Part shown: piece by piece, positions 27,076 to 34,435 of the stretch | Numbering within the stretch: the stretch's first letter is position 1 | Layout: every line of letters begins with the position of its first letter | Source: Bacteroidales bacterium | Lineage (GTDB): Bacteria > Bacteroidota > Bacteroidia > Bacteroidales > UBA932 | Direction: 5' to 3' | Assembly: GCA_024401695.1 (NCBI GenBank) | Contig: JAKSKN010000003.1 | Span: forward strand, 164,837 to 228,836 | DNA: 64,000 nucleotides | Made by a program: the position numbers and the translations under genes | The notes under the pieces: model-generated | What the model saw: only the letters and a program-made list of their open reading frames with translations | Database searches by the model: none | Told to the model about the DNA's origin: nothing

Positions 27076-28004
27076 ATCTTCTTCACGGTTACTTTGCCAA
27101 TCTTCTCGATGAATACGAAGTTCAATTTGCCGTCCTTGTTCTTCTTGTCCTGTTCGATGGCGGCCTGAAGTTCTGCCTCGGAATACGGGCACACGGTCTG
27201 GAGACCGCAGTAGCGGAAGTCTTCGCGCAGCTTTTCAGCCAGGCCGACGGCCGCAATGCCTTTTTCTTCCGATTTCTCCGCAGCCTTGATGATGCCCATC
27301 GCAACGGCCTTGCCGTGAGAGATAGTGCCCTTTGAGCACCATTCTATGGCGTGAGCATAGGTGTGGCCCAGATTCAGGACGCGGCGCTCACCCTTCTCTT
27401 CGGGGTCTTTCTTGACTATTTTCTTCTTGGCCTTGCCGGCGGCCTTGATGAGAGGCGACATAAGTTTCTCGTCATAGGCTACGCTCAGGGCGCTGACAGC
27501 ATTGCGGTAGTTGTTGTCCTTGTCGCAGATGATGAAGGTCTTGAGCATCTCGGCGGCGCCTTCAAGGAACTGCTCCTCAGGCAGGGTCTCGAGAGGTTTC
27601 GGGGTGATGTGTACGAATTCCGGCTGACGGATGACTCCGAGCATATTCTTGAAGCCGTCGAGGTTGACCCCGGTCTTTCCGCCTATGGCAGCGTCCACCT
27701 GCGCAAGCAGGGTCGTCGGCACATTTGCGTAGCGTATGCCTCTCTTGTAGATGCTGGCGGCGAATCCGGCTATGTCGGAGGTGGTGCCTCCGCCTACCGC
27801 AAGCAGCAGGGCGCCTTTGTCGGCCTTCTGCGCAAGAAGCCAGCGGCAGATGTCCATAACGGTATCCATAGTCTTGTGCTCCTCGTCTGCAGTGATGGCA
27901 AATGACGGGTATTTTCCGAGTTTCAGAGCATACTGCTCGACGTTGCGGTCATAGACCATGAAGATGTTCTTGTACTTGAAGAGAGAGATCTTGAGTGTAT
28001 CCAT
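27072..28004 (-). CDS. aroB: 3-dehydroquinate synthase, short form
   Basis: AroB makes 3-dehydroquinate from DAHP with NAD and a divalent metal. Motifs include GGGTTSDIAGF (71-81), PTTLLAQVDAAIGGKTGVN, the metal-ligand Glu in EGAAEMLK and the His ligands in NLGHTYAHAIE and ISHGKAVAMG. The protein is 310 residues, shorter than the usual 340-370; the N-terminal domain is cut down while the metal and NAD sites remain. It is the first gene of the aroB-aroDA operon on the minus strand. Confidence 0.93.
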   Translation of the reverse strand: MDTLKISLFKYKNIFMVYDRNVEQYALKLGKYPSFAITADEEHKTMDTVMDICRWLLAQKADKGALLLAVGGGTTSDIAGFAASIYKRGIRYANVPTTLLAQVDAAIGGKTGVNLDGFKNMLGVIRQPEFVHITPKPLETLPEEQFLEGAAEMLKTFIICDKDNNYRNAVSALSVAYDEKLMSPLIKAAGKAKKKIVKKDPEEKGERRVLNLGHTYAHAIEWCSKGTISHGKAVAMGIIKAAEKSEEKGIAAVGLAEKLREDFRYCGLQTVCPYSEAELQAAIEQDKKNKDGKLNFVFIEKIGKVTVKKI

Positions 28005-28044
28005 TCAGCAATGAATTTTTAGAAGTGCTAAGTTACGGCAAAAA

Positions 28045-28075
28045 TTTGATTAATCGCGTTTTTTCAATACCTTTG
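28045..28075 (+). promoter_or_regulatory. Promoter of tRNA-Leu(CAA)
   Basis: TTTG (28045-28048), a 19-base spacer and TACCTTTG (28068-28075) are an excellent match to the Bacteroidota consensus. The mature tRNA begins 29 bases after the -7 box. Confidence 0.85.
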
Positions 28076-28104
28076 CACTCCACGTTCGGCGTCGCCGACC
28101 ACTT

Positions 28105-28188
28105 GCCCGAGTGGCGGAATGGTAGACGCGATGGACTCAAAATCCATTGTCCCTTAAAGACGTGCCGGTTCGATCCCGGCCTCGGGCA
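28105..28188 (+). tRNA. tRNA-Leu (anticodon CAA)
   Basis: The acceptor stem pairs GCCCGAG (28105-28111) with CTCGGGC (28181-28187), discriminator A at 28188. The anticodon loop reads CTCAAAA with CAA, which reads UUG. A long variable arm and the T arm GCCGGTTCGATCCCGGC are present. CCA is not encoded. The accessory region starts immediately downstream. Confidence 0.96.
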
Positions 28189-28190
28189 CG

Positions 28191-28220
28191 AGGGCAGACC
28201 AAAGCGGCCTGCCCTTTTTT
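28191..28220 (+). terminator. Terminator of tRNA-Leu(CAA)
   Basis: A 10-bp stem with one mismatch (28191-28200 with 28206-28215) and an AAAGC loop are followed by a T run. It directly follows the tRNA 3' end. Confidence 0.88.
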
Positions 28221-28323
28221 AAAAGGTCTTCGCGAGTTCCTCGTAAAAGGCCTCTGACATAATTCCTTCTTGCTGACGGGTAATTAACTTCTCTATCTCA
28301 GTTTGTGAGCTCCTTACTGTCAT
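28219..28323 (-). other. Possible 34-residue ORF in the 28221-28638 interval
   Basis: On the minus strand an ATG at 28323 opens 34 codons with a protein-like composition (SQTEIEKLITRQQEG and MSEAFYEELAKTF at the end). Its stop overlaps the T run of the tRNA terminator. An in-frame TGA lies directly upstream, so it is no longer than this. It could be a real microprotein, a gene remnant or chance. The first codons lie in the 37-bp repeat copy. Apart from this, the repeats and the higB1 promoter, I see nothing in 28221-28638. Confidence 0.3.
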
Positions 28324-28332
28324 TCATACATA
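28296..28332 (+). repeat. 37-bp direct repeat, copy A
   Basis: This stretch matches 32204-32240 at 34 of 37 positions in the same orientation. A small palindrome (CATTCAT with ATGAATG, 28321-28338) overlaps its end. Together the two copies bracket both HigBA modules and the first peptide/lipoprotein locus. Confidence 0.75.
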
Positions 28333-28367
28333 TGAATGAGAAATACGAATGTAATCGAAAACATTCC

Positions 28368-28383
28368 ATACCGATGTACGTTT
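28368..28383 (+). repeat. 16-bp repeat upstream of higBA module 1
   Basis: ATACCGATGTACGTTT matches 29344-29359 at 15 of 16 positions. The pair brackets the first HigBA module about 1 kb apart. The short length means chance is possible. Confidence 0.45.
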
Positions 28384-28600
28384 TATCCGTGCAGATCAGC
28401 AGCGAAAGCTGAATTCAAGTTACGTGGATACGCTCCTCAGGTGCCCGTTACTTGATTTTTATTTACCGACTTCTCAGCGGCAGGCTCCGGCATCTGAATC
28501 ACGTTCAGCCGTGCCGCAAACGTATATACTTTACGCCGTCAAAACAGCTGAAGACGAAAACAGGATTGGAAACATTCCATATCCAAATATGTTTCTGTAA

Positions 28601-28632
28601 TTTGGATAATTTATATAAAGTATGTATATTTG
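28601..28632 (+). promoter_or_regulatory. Promoter of higBA module 1
   Basis: TTTG (28601-28604), a 20-base spacer and TATATTTG (28625-28632). The toxin ATG at 28639 lies 6 bases after the -7 box, so the message would be leaderless or nearly so. Confidence 0.75.
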
Positions 28633-28638
28633 CATAGT

Positions 28639-28935
28639 ATGAGAATTATTACGAAAGAACCGCTGCGGCTATATGCGGATAGACATCCTGATTGCAAGAC
28701 AGCAATACAGGAGTGGATAGCAAAAGTCGAAGATAGCCAGTGGAATAGTTTTGCAGATGTCCGGCAGACTTTCGGTGATGCAGATATGCCGGGAAATCAG
28801 CATTATGTTTTCAATATCCATGGTAATCATCACAGGCTGGTTGTAGTCGTAAAATTCTTCAATCACACCATCCTTGTAAGATGGATTGGTACACATGCAG
28901 AATATGATAAAATAAAGGACGTTACAACATTATGA
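28639..28935 (+). CDS. HigB-family toxin (module 1)
   Basis: The 98-residue protein resembles HigB-type mRNA interferases that cut ribosome-bound mRNA. The HigB_toxin pattern is visible: an N-terminal RIITKEPLRLYADRHP stretch, W-SF-DVRQTF, a central GNQHYVFNIHGNHHRLVVVV strand pair and the C-terminal RWIGTHAEYDKI. It is encoded before its antitoxin, the higBA order, and overlaps it by 4 bases (ATGA). It is paralogous to the toxin at 31532. Toxicity is inferred from family and context. Confidence 0.85.
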   Translation: MRIITKEPLRLYADRHPDCKTAIQEWIAKVEDSQWNSFADVRQTFGDADMPGNQHYVFNIHGNHHRLVVVVKFFNHTILVRWIGTHAEYDKIKDVTTL

Positions 28936-29297
28936 CAAAAATAGAATCCAGAGAACAGTATGAATGGGCACTCAGCAGAATTGAAGCATTGGTAAATGAC
29001 GTTACCGAAGAGATGCCTGACAATGATCCCAGAAAGATGGAATATTGCCTTCTTTCCAATCTTGTTGCCGATTACTCTGATGAACATTTCGACCTGGGAA
29101 CCCCCACTTTACAGGAATGTCTCAAAGAGCGTATGTTTGAGCAGGGGCTGTCTCAAAAGGATGTTGCCGGAATGCTGGGTACAAGCCAGTCAAGAATCAG
29201 CGAACTCCTTGCCGGGAAATGCAATCCCACATTCGAGTTGGCTCAAAACATATGCCGTAATCTTGGCATATCACCGGCCGTGGTTCTTGGGGTTTGA
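28932..29297 (+). CDS. HigA-family antitoxin (module 1)
   Basis: The 121-residue protein has an acidic N-terminal helical half and a C-terminal Xre-type helix-turn-helix (LSQKDVAGMLGTSQSRISEL, about 74-93). HigA proteins neutralise HigB and repress their own promoter. The downstream position and 4-base overlap with the toxin support coupled translation. The likely operator would be around the promoter at 28601-28638, though no clear palindrome is marked there. Confidence 0.85.
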   Translation: MTKIESREQYEWALSRIEALVNDVTEEMPDNDPRKMEYCLLSNLVADYSDEHFDLGTPTLQECLKERMFEQGLSQKDVAGMLGTSQSRISELLAGKCNPTFELAQNICRNLGISPAVVLGV

Positions 29298-29343
29298 CCG
29301 TTCCCAGCCTAATTATTCAGGAGACGTATGTTTTTACATCCAA

Positions 29344-29359
29344 ATACCGATGTATGTTT
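29344..29359 (+). repeat. 16-bp repeat downstream of higBA module 1
   Basis: ATACCGATGTATGTTT is the partner (15 of 16) of the copy at 28368-28383. Confidence 0.45.
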
Positions 29360-29409
29360 ATGCCTGAATGATGGTAGGTTGAGATATTTTTTGTATCTTT
29401 AAAAATCTT

Positions 29410-29487
29410 ATGGCAACGCGTACCTTCAATAACAGCCCTCTTAGGCCTGCCTCTGTTCAGGTGGGGGGGTATTCAACTGTCTCATAA
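29410..29487 (+). other. Possible 25-residue leader ORF before peptide gene 1
   Basis: A small ORF, MATRTFNNSPLRPASVQVGG and five more residues, lies 8 bases behind a near-consensus -7 box TATCTTTA (29394-29401). An intrinsic terminator-like hairpin lies between it and the first peptide gene. This arrangement could act as an attenuator. No similar leader is seen before the second locus. Nothing else is seen in 29298-29599 apart from the 16-bp repeat and the hairpin. Confidence 0.35.
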
Positions 29488-29517
29488 ACAGCAGTTTAGC
29501 GTCATATTGTAGCCTTT

Positions 29518-29560
29518 ACCGTCTGGGAACCATTCGTGCGTCCCGGACGGTTTCTTTATT
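29518..29560 (+). terminator. Terminator or attenuator upstream of peptide gene 1
   Basis: An 11-bp stem with one G-U (29518-29528 with 29541-29551) and a 12-base loop is followed by TTTCTTTATT. It stands 40 bases before the peptide ATG. Transcription of the peptide gene must pass through it unless a promoter lies just downstream, and I see none. Confidence 0.75.
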
Positions 29561-29599
29561 CGTCGGTAAATAACTCAGCAAACAAAAACATATAGCACA

Positions 29600-29749
29600 A
29601 TGATGAAGCAGGACATTAAAAACAAAGAATTTCAGGGGAATCGGGAGTATGTTTCCCCGAGCGTGAAGGTGATAGAGGTCACCGCACAGAGGGTACTCTG
29701 CGGAAGCAACGAGCAGTATGGAAGCGAGAACTATAATCCTTGGGCATAA
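29600..29749 (+). CDS. Short Cys-containing peptide, locus 1
   Basis: The 49-residue product has an N-terminal basic/polar part, the segment SPSVKVIEVTAQRVLCG and the end SNEQYGSENYNPWA, with a single Cys. There is no signal peptide or membrane segment. It is 20 bases upstream of the lipoprotein gene, and its second half is nearly identical to the product at 34436. Small proteins with an SPxVxVIE...VLC-like pattern occur widely in Bacteroidales without known function; I do not know one with this exact C-terminus. A double ATG (29600 and 29603) makes the exact start uncertain by one codon. Confidence 0.75.
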   Translation: MMKQDIKNKEFQGNREYVSPSVKVIEVTAQRVLCGSNEQYGSENYNPWA

Positions 29750-29769
29750 CCACTAATGCAAGAAAGAGT

Positions 29770-31296
29770 ATGAAAAAGATTAATTTATTTCTGACGATTC
29801 TTGCAGCAGCTGCAGGATTCACGAACTGTTCAAAAGCGGAACTTGTTGAAAACAAAGAGACCGAAAAAGGTGGGTCGGTTGTTTATGCCACCACCGATGC
29901 CGCCACCAAGACGACCCTGGCGAATGATTACAAAGTGTTGTGGTCAGAGGGAGACAAGATCACATTCGTCAAGGACGGTGCCACCAATACGACATATACT
30001 TACACCCTATCCTCAGGAGCTGGAACCACAAGCGGCACGTTTACGTGCGCTCAAACTCCCGAAAACGGCACATATACAGTCTGGTACAACTACGACAAGA
30101 ATGAAGGGTACTGGTACCTTCAGAACTATGTTAGCGCTGCGGATATCTCCAAAGCCCCGATGAAGGCGACAGTCACGGTAAGCGACGGAATAGTATCCGA
30201 TATCAGTTTCAAGAACGAAGGCGGTATTCTGCGTTATACAGTGAAGGGCAACAAGACCATAGGGAGCATCAAAGTACAGTCCGCTTCTCGGGAACTTGAC
30301 GTTACTCTTTCCTGCGGAGATGGCGTCGCGCTGACCGAAGGGGGCACCGTGTTCAACATTGTTGTCAAGCCAGGCACATACAGCGATGTCACCCTCACCT
30401 TTTCTGCGACTGACTTCACCCTTGCGACAAAGAAGGCAAGCAGTTTCGTTGTTAAGAAAAATACAGTCTCGCTGGCCACATTCGAAGCCGCTGATCTTTT
30501 GTTCCTTCCTGCCGGCGCTCTTAAGGGCGTGTTCACGGTGGGTAAAGGTGCCGATGGGGAAGAAGGAACCGCTGATGACGTAAAGGTTCGCTTTTCGCAG
30601 GGCAACCTCAAATATAATCAAACAGGAGATGAGCCAAAGTGGAAATTCTACGATCATCAGTACGATTATTTAAAAGGCTTCGAATACTCTCCTGTCAGCC
30701 TTTTCCCATGGGGCTATGATGCCAATAGTGAACATATTAGTCTTGACAGTAGTGACTATGTAGAAGATCACACCAATGAAGGAGACAAATTGGTTTATGA
30801 TAAAGCTTCTTCAGAGGGTGGAGATGATTGGGGCGTTGCCTATTGCGAATCAAATAACATAACAGTAGGTATATGGCGCATGCTCTCCAAGGAAGAGTGG
30901 GTGTACCTGATCAACACCAGAACAATGACTAATGGTAAGGCTCGTTACAGCATAGCTATGAGAGATTTTACTATCGGAGGTACAAATTACTATGGTGTAT
31001 TCCTATACCCGGACAATTACAACGGTGAAGTTGTCTCCGGCTCTATGACTTGGGATGCAATCAACGCAGCCGGCATCGTATTTCTTCCCGCTGCGGGCTA
31101 CTATAATAGTGGCCAAGTCTCTGCTGACGAAAATGAAGGCTTCTATTGGTCGTCTTCTGCATGTTCCTACGGCAGCTCATACTTAATGTACTTCAGTAGC
31201 GTGGATGTCACGCCCGACAGGGGAGATTTACAAAGCACGGAATGGAGCGCTCGTCACCAAAAATATAGTGTCCGCCTCGTTACAGAAGTAAAATAA
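29770..31296 (+). CDS. Fimbrillin-like/FISUMP lipoprotein, locus 1
   Basis: The 508-residue protein has a lipoprotein-type signal peptide ending AGFTNC (Cys20), so a lipid anchor is likely. The next part (about 45-245) resembles the N-terminal beta-rich region of fimbrillin-like proteins (TKTTLANDYKVLWSEGDKIT). The C-terminal half ends in a FISUMP/C-type-lectin-like module: FLPAAGYY, EGFYWSSSACSYGSSYLMYF and YSVRLVTEV. I start at ATG 29770 rather than the in-frame TTG 29740, which lies inside the peptide gene. Surface display and a binding role are inferred. Confidence 0.78.
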   Translation: MKKINLFLTILAAAAGFTNCSKAELVENKETEKGGSVVYATTDAATKTTLANDYKVLWSEGDKITFVKDGATNTTYTYTLSSGAGTTSGTFTCAQTPENGTYTVWYNYDKNEGYWYLQNYVSAADISKAPMKATVTVSDGIVSDISFKNEGGILRYTVKGNKTIGSIKVQSASRELDVTLSCGDGVALTEGGTVFNIVVKPGTYSDVTLTFSATDFTLATKKASSFVVKKNTVSLATFEAADLLFLPAGALKGVFTVGKGADGEEGTADDVKVRFSQGNLKYNQTGDEPKWKFYDHQYDYLKGFEYSPVSLFPWGYDANSEHISLDSSDYVEDHTNEGDKLVYDKASSEGGDDWGVAYCESNNITVGIWRMLSKEEWVYLINTRTMTNGKARYSIAMRDFTIGGTNYYGVFLYPDNYNGEVVSGSMTWDAINAAGIVFLPAAGYYNSGQVSADENEGFYWSSSACSYGSSYLMYFSSVDVTPDRGDLQSTEWSARHQKYSVRLVTEVK

Positions 31297-31331
31297 TAAA
31301 TCCACCTAATACAAACCCTTGAAAGCCCTTA

Positions 31332-31372
31332 TCCAGCGCCCTTGTCAAAAAATAGGGGCGCTGGAATTTTTT
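31332..31372 (+). terminator. Terminator of locus 1
   Basis: A perfect 10-bp stem (31332-31341 with 31356-31365) and a 14-base loop are followed by ATTTTTTAT. It lies 36 bases after the lipoprotein stop. The rest of 31297-31531 contains the higB2 -7 box and nothing else I can support. Confidence 0.87.
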
Positions 31373-31519
31373 ATCCCCGTCAGAGCATCACAGGGCGGTG
31401 GGTGGGCCGCGAAACTGAGTTCGTTTACGCCGTTAAGCAATCACGTTTCATCCGTCCAGACGGATGAACTAGATATAAATTATTTAATTGATAATAATGT
31501 TTCATATTGAATAATTTTG

Positions 31520-31527
31520 TATATTTG
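31520..31527 (+). promoter_or_regulatory. -7 box of higBA module 2
   Basis: TATATTTG, with the toxin ATG 4 bases downstream. No clear -33 box is seen at the expected place. Confidence 0.6.
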
Positions 31528-31531
31528 CAGC

Positions 31532-31825
31532 ATGAGAATTATTTCAATCAACAGTCTTCGTGAGTATTGGGAAAAACATCCCGAAACTCAGCAACCATTG
31601 AGCGAATGGTATTTGAAGGTAAGCAGGGCACAGTGGGAATCGTTCAATGATATGCGGGCGGATTTCAACTCTGTTGATTATGTCGGTAATCAGCATTATG
31701 TGTTTAACATAAAAGGTAATAATTACCGGCTTGTGGTCGCAGTCAAGTTTACCCCGAAATTGGTCTATATCCGTTTTGTGGGAACGCACGATGAATATAT
31801 GAAGATTGACGTTTCAAACATTTAA
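31532..31825 (+). CDS. HigB-family toxin (module 2)
   Basis: The 97-residue protein is a paralogue of the product at 28639: MRII start, WE-SFNDMRADF, the near-identical GNQHYVFNIKGNNYRLVVAV core and VYIRFVGTHDEYMKIDV. It has the same gene order and the same TATATTTG box directly before the ATG as module 1. The sequences differ at many positions, so this is an old duplication or an independent acquisition, not a fresh copy. Cross-neutralisation between modules cannot be judged. Confidence 0.85.
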   Translation: MRIISINSLREYWEKHPETQQPLSEWYLKVSRAQWESFNDMRADFNSVDYVGNQHYVFNIKGNNYRLVVAVKFTPKLVYIRFVGTHDEYMKIDVSNI

Positions 31826-31828
31826 GTT

Positions 31829-32194
31829 ATGGCACAGATAAGGGACAAAAAGCAGTACGATGCTATTATGGCAAGGATTGATGAACTTTTCTTTGCCACC
31901 GATGAGAATACTCCGAAAGACGACAAGCGGCTTCTGGAACTTGATGTCCTTTCAGCGATGGCGGAGGAATACGAACAGGAGCATTATCCTATTCAGACAC
32001 CTTCATTATCGAATACCATTGTGGAGAGGATGAATGAACGCAAGTATTCACAGAAAGAGCTCGCATCCCTGCTGGGAATGTCCGCACCTAGGTTGTGCGA
32101 TATCATTGGCGGGAAGAAGACGCCGACGTATAATCAGGCTCGAATGATTTCCAAGAAGCTCGACATCGATCCGGCGATTGTCCTTGCTCTTTGA
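31829..32194 (+). CDS. HigA-family antitoxin (module 2)
   Basis: The 121-residue protein has the same length and layout as the module 1 antitoxin. Its N-terminal half contains MARIDELFFATDENTPKDDK and the C-terminal helix-turn-helix reads YSQKELASLLGMSAPRLCDI. It begins 3 bases after the toxin stop. The 37-bp repeat copy B starts 10 bases after its own stop. Confidence 0.85.
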   Translation: MAQIRDKKQYDAIMARIDELFFATDENTPKDDKRLLELDVLSAMAEEYEQEHYPIQTPSLSNTIVERMNERKYSQKELASLLGMSAPRLCDIIGGKKTPTYNQARMISKKLDIDPAIVLAL

Positions 32195-32203
32195 GGACAG
32201 CCC

Positions 32204-32240
32204 TCTCAGTTTGTGGGCACCTTACTGTCATTTATACATA
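32204..32240 (+). repeat. 37-bp direct repeat, copy B
   Basis: Partner of 28296-28332 (34 of 37 identical, same orientation). It starts 10 bases after the antitoxin stop and ends 15 bases before a perfect inverted repeat. Confidence 0.75.
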
Positions 32241-32254
32241 CGGGTGAATTGGTG

Positions 32255-32281
32255 CATACGCGAATCAATCATTCGCGTATG
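32255..32281 (+). repeat. Perfect 11-bp inverted repeat
   Basis: CATACGCGAAT and ATTCGCGTATG are separated by CAATC; the stem extends to 14 bp with one G-U wobble (32252-32284). It lies downstream of the deiminase gene on the minus strand but lacks a T run, so it is not a typical terminator. It could be a recombination or protein-binding site. Confidence 0.6.
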
Positions 32282-32304
32282 TACGAAAATCAATTGAATC
32301 GCGA

Positions 32305-33579
32305 TTATTTACCTCGATTGAGCACTTGAGTCATACAGTGGGCGGCACCGTAACCACCGATGAGATTGTCGAGCGGAACCCATTCCACGCGCACACCGTA
32401 TTTGGCATACTCGGCTTCGAGGTCCTTGCTTTGTCCGGCCACGGACATAATGTGACGCGCATCGATGGTGAGGAAGTTATTGGCGTAGTGGTCTGCGTCC
32501 TCCTTGCTTACGCGGATTATTTTCACTCCTCTGGCCTCAAGGAATTCACGGAAACCTTTTCCGGAATACCTCTCGTCCAGGCGATAAGCTGTCTGTCCGG
32601 GGCTGCGCACATACATATCCATCGTCAGATAGTTTATGTCGCTTATATCCTTAGCGTCGTAGCGGTTGAAGCACATCGTGCACAAGTCCTTGTCAATCAC
32701 GTTGAAATAGGTGTCAAGATGCATTTGATACTGGTCTTTCCAGCGCTCTCGCACCACCACTACCGTATCGTGCCCGAAGCAGTTGTTTCCAAGCAGCTCG
32801 TCTATGGCCTTCTGGTTGGTTCTGAGCCCCTGGCCGATAAGGCTGATGGTTCCGAACGGGATGTAGTCGCCGCCTTCGAGATAACTGTCCTCTCCTTTCA
32901 CCCGATAAACGGCGGGTTCGCCGAGCTGCTCATAGCAGGCTTCGATGATGTCAACCTCAGGAGCTCTCTGGCTGGAGTTCATCCTGCACATTATATGCCC
33001 ATTCGCTGTGGTTATGCTCTGGTCCCTGAGGAAATACATATTCATCAGAGGATTATGCAGATACTGAGCCTCGAATCCGGTGTTGATGCCTGATTTTTTG
33101 AGTATGACGGTAGGCCTGTTGATTATGATGCGGACAAGGTCGGAATTGCTCATCGAAGCAAGGACCTCACGCTTATACAGGGCCTGAGCCTCCTGTTCAC
33201 TAATTTCAAGATTGCTTACATCGTATTTAAGAGACGGCTGTGCAAGGGAGACGAGGCGGTCGTGAGGCATTGAAAGCAACGTGTTCGTTACTGTGTGAAC
33301 GGTACAACCTTCCTTTTCAAGCATTGAAATATAATTTCTGTGCTCGTCGGCAGCCTTGTCGATGTCGAAATACTTCTCATACAATCCGGCATCCGGATGG
33401 ATGACTCCGTCAAAGAGTTCTGCACCGGGAGTGTACATCAGAATGGATCCCGCCTTGTGATATTCGGCCTGCGGGTAGCCGTAAACAAGCGGCTTTTCCG
33501 GCCTGTCCAAAGGACTGCATCCGAATGCTGTCAGGCAGGCGAATGCAATCAATAATGAATTGATAATTCTAAATTTCAT
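32305..33579 (-). CDS. Predicted lipoprotein arginine deiminase
   Basis: Arginine deiminase hydrolyses arginine to citrulline and ammonia. The 424-residue protein, close to the usual 410, has guanidino-deiminase features in order: FLRD (183-186), LEGGDYIPFG (234-243), a His in MHLDTYF (H287) and the nucleophile Cys415 in GGYGAAHCMTQ. Unlike cytosolic ArcA it starts with a signal peptide and lipobox (LTAFGC, Cys21), so it should act outside the inner membrane. It overlaps the upstream nucleosidase-like gene by 4 bases. It could instead act on peptidyl arginine or another guanidino compound; I cannot tell which. Confidence 0.75.
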   Translation of the reverse strand: MKFRIINSLLIAFACLTAFGCSPLDRPEKPLVYGYPQAEYHKAGSILMYTPGAELFDGVIHPDAGLYEKYFDIDKAADEHRNYISMLEKEGCTVHTVTNTLLSMPHDRLVSLAQPSLKYDVSNLEISEQEAQALYKREVLASMSNSDLVRIIINRPTVILKKSGINTGFEAQYLHNPLMNMYFLRDQSITTANGHIMCRMNSSQRAPEVDIIEACYEQLGEPAVYRVKGEDSYLEGGDYIPFGTISLIGQGLRTNQKAIDELLGNNCFGHDTVVVVRERWKDQYQMHLDTYFNVIDKDLCTMCFNRYDAKDISDINYLTMDMYVRSPGQTAYRLDERYSGKGFREFLEARGVKIIRVSKEDADHYANNFLTIDARHIMSVAGQSKDLEAEYAKYGVRVEWVPLDNLIGGYGAAHCMTQVLNRGK

Positions 33580-34187
33580 CTCTTTCTGTCTGAGTTACGG
33601 GACAATATTGTTTCCACAGCCTGCCTTACATTCGCCCAGACTTCATCGCTTGTAAGCACGCCTGATTCTCTTTTGATATTATTCAGGTATTCATCTACAC
33701 TCAGGTTGTCACTGACAATTTTCACCGCTGCAACCAGTTCGAGATGAGGCGAGAATGAAGCTATATAGTTAAGCTCCATGTCATAAAGCGTGGGCTCGGT
33801 CCTGCCCGATTCAGTAAAAAAACTGTTTCCAGTATAACACGGAAGTCCTTCGTCCGAGAGGTGAAGCGGGTTGGCGTGGTCATCGAACTTATAATTCCCG
33901 TCAGTGTATCTGAAAGTGTCGCTCACCAGGGATACCGTTCCTATTTCGACGTTGTTGCTTCCGGCATAGCCGATGTTGATGATGCGGGTCCCTTTGGGAA
34001 GATTGCAGCAGGCCTTGATGACATTGCCGGCGCCGATTCCTGTCCTAATACATTCTATCTCGGGAAAAATCTCCCGACACTTGTTGTACTCGCCCTCTTC
34101 CGCTGCAAGAATAACGAGTTCGCTCCCGTTGCTGCAGGAGCATAGGCTTGCAGCTATAACGGCCACGATAATGAAAAAATGCTTCAT
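33576..34187 (-). CDS. Predicted lipoprotein nucleosidase/phosphorylase (MTAN-like)
   Basis: The 203-residue protein resembles the PNP/UDP family, in particular MTA/SAH nucleosidases: ELVILAAEEGEY, IRTGIGAGNVIKACCNLP, RIINIGYAGSNNVEIGTVSL and a late YDMELNYIASF that mirrors the family's substrate-binding Met-Glu region. The start MKHFFIIVAVIAASLCSC is a lipoprotein-like signal peptide, odd for a normally cytosolic enzyme. I chose ATG 34187 because the promoter box TACCTTTG lies just upstream of it. It is the first gene of a two-gene operon with the deiminase. Confidence 0.68.
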   Translation of the reverse strand: MKHFFIIVAVIAASLCSCSNGSELVILAAEEGEYNKCREIFPEIECIRTGIGAGNVIKACCNLPKGTRIINIGYAGSNNVEIGTVSLVSDTFRYTDGNYKFDDHANPLHLSDEGLPCYTGNSFFTESGRTEPTLYDMELNYIASFSPHLELVAAVKIVSDNLSVDEYLNNIKRESGVLTSDEVWANVRQAVETILSRNSDRKR

Positions 34188-34197
34188 GATACGCCCA

Positions 34198-34205
34198 CAA
34201 AGGTA
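34198..34205 (-). promoter_or_regulatory. -7 box of the nucleosidase-deiminase operon
   Basis: TACCTTTG on the minus strand, 10 bases before the ATG at 34187. The rest of 34188-34435 has only a weak TAACTTTA box for the plus-strand peptide gene; nothing else is recognisable. Confidence 0.6.
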
Positions 34206-34435
34206 GCGATTATTTTCCAACCATAGAGAATATGCCATCTCTCCCATTAATTTCTGCTTTCACGGATTCTCAGTATGTTCGACGCATATGTCCAGGCAGA
34301 CGAACCTCGACGAACATAAAAAGAAGAAGAATTCATCACGTTTTTCGAAAGAATTGCTAACTTTAACGGCCACAATGTAACAAAACACCCAATGCAGGGT
34401 GCAAGAACGACCAATAAGTCGACCAATCAATACTG

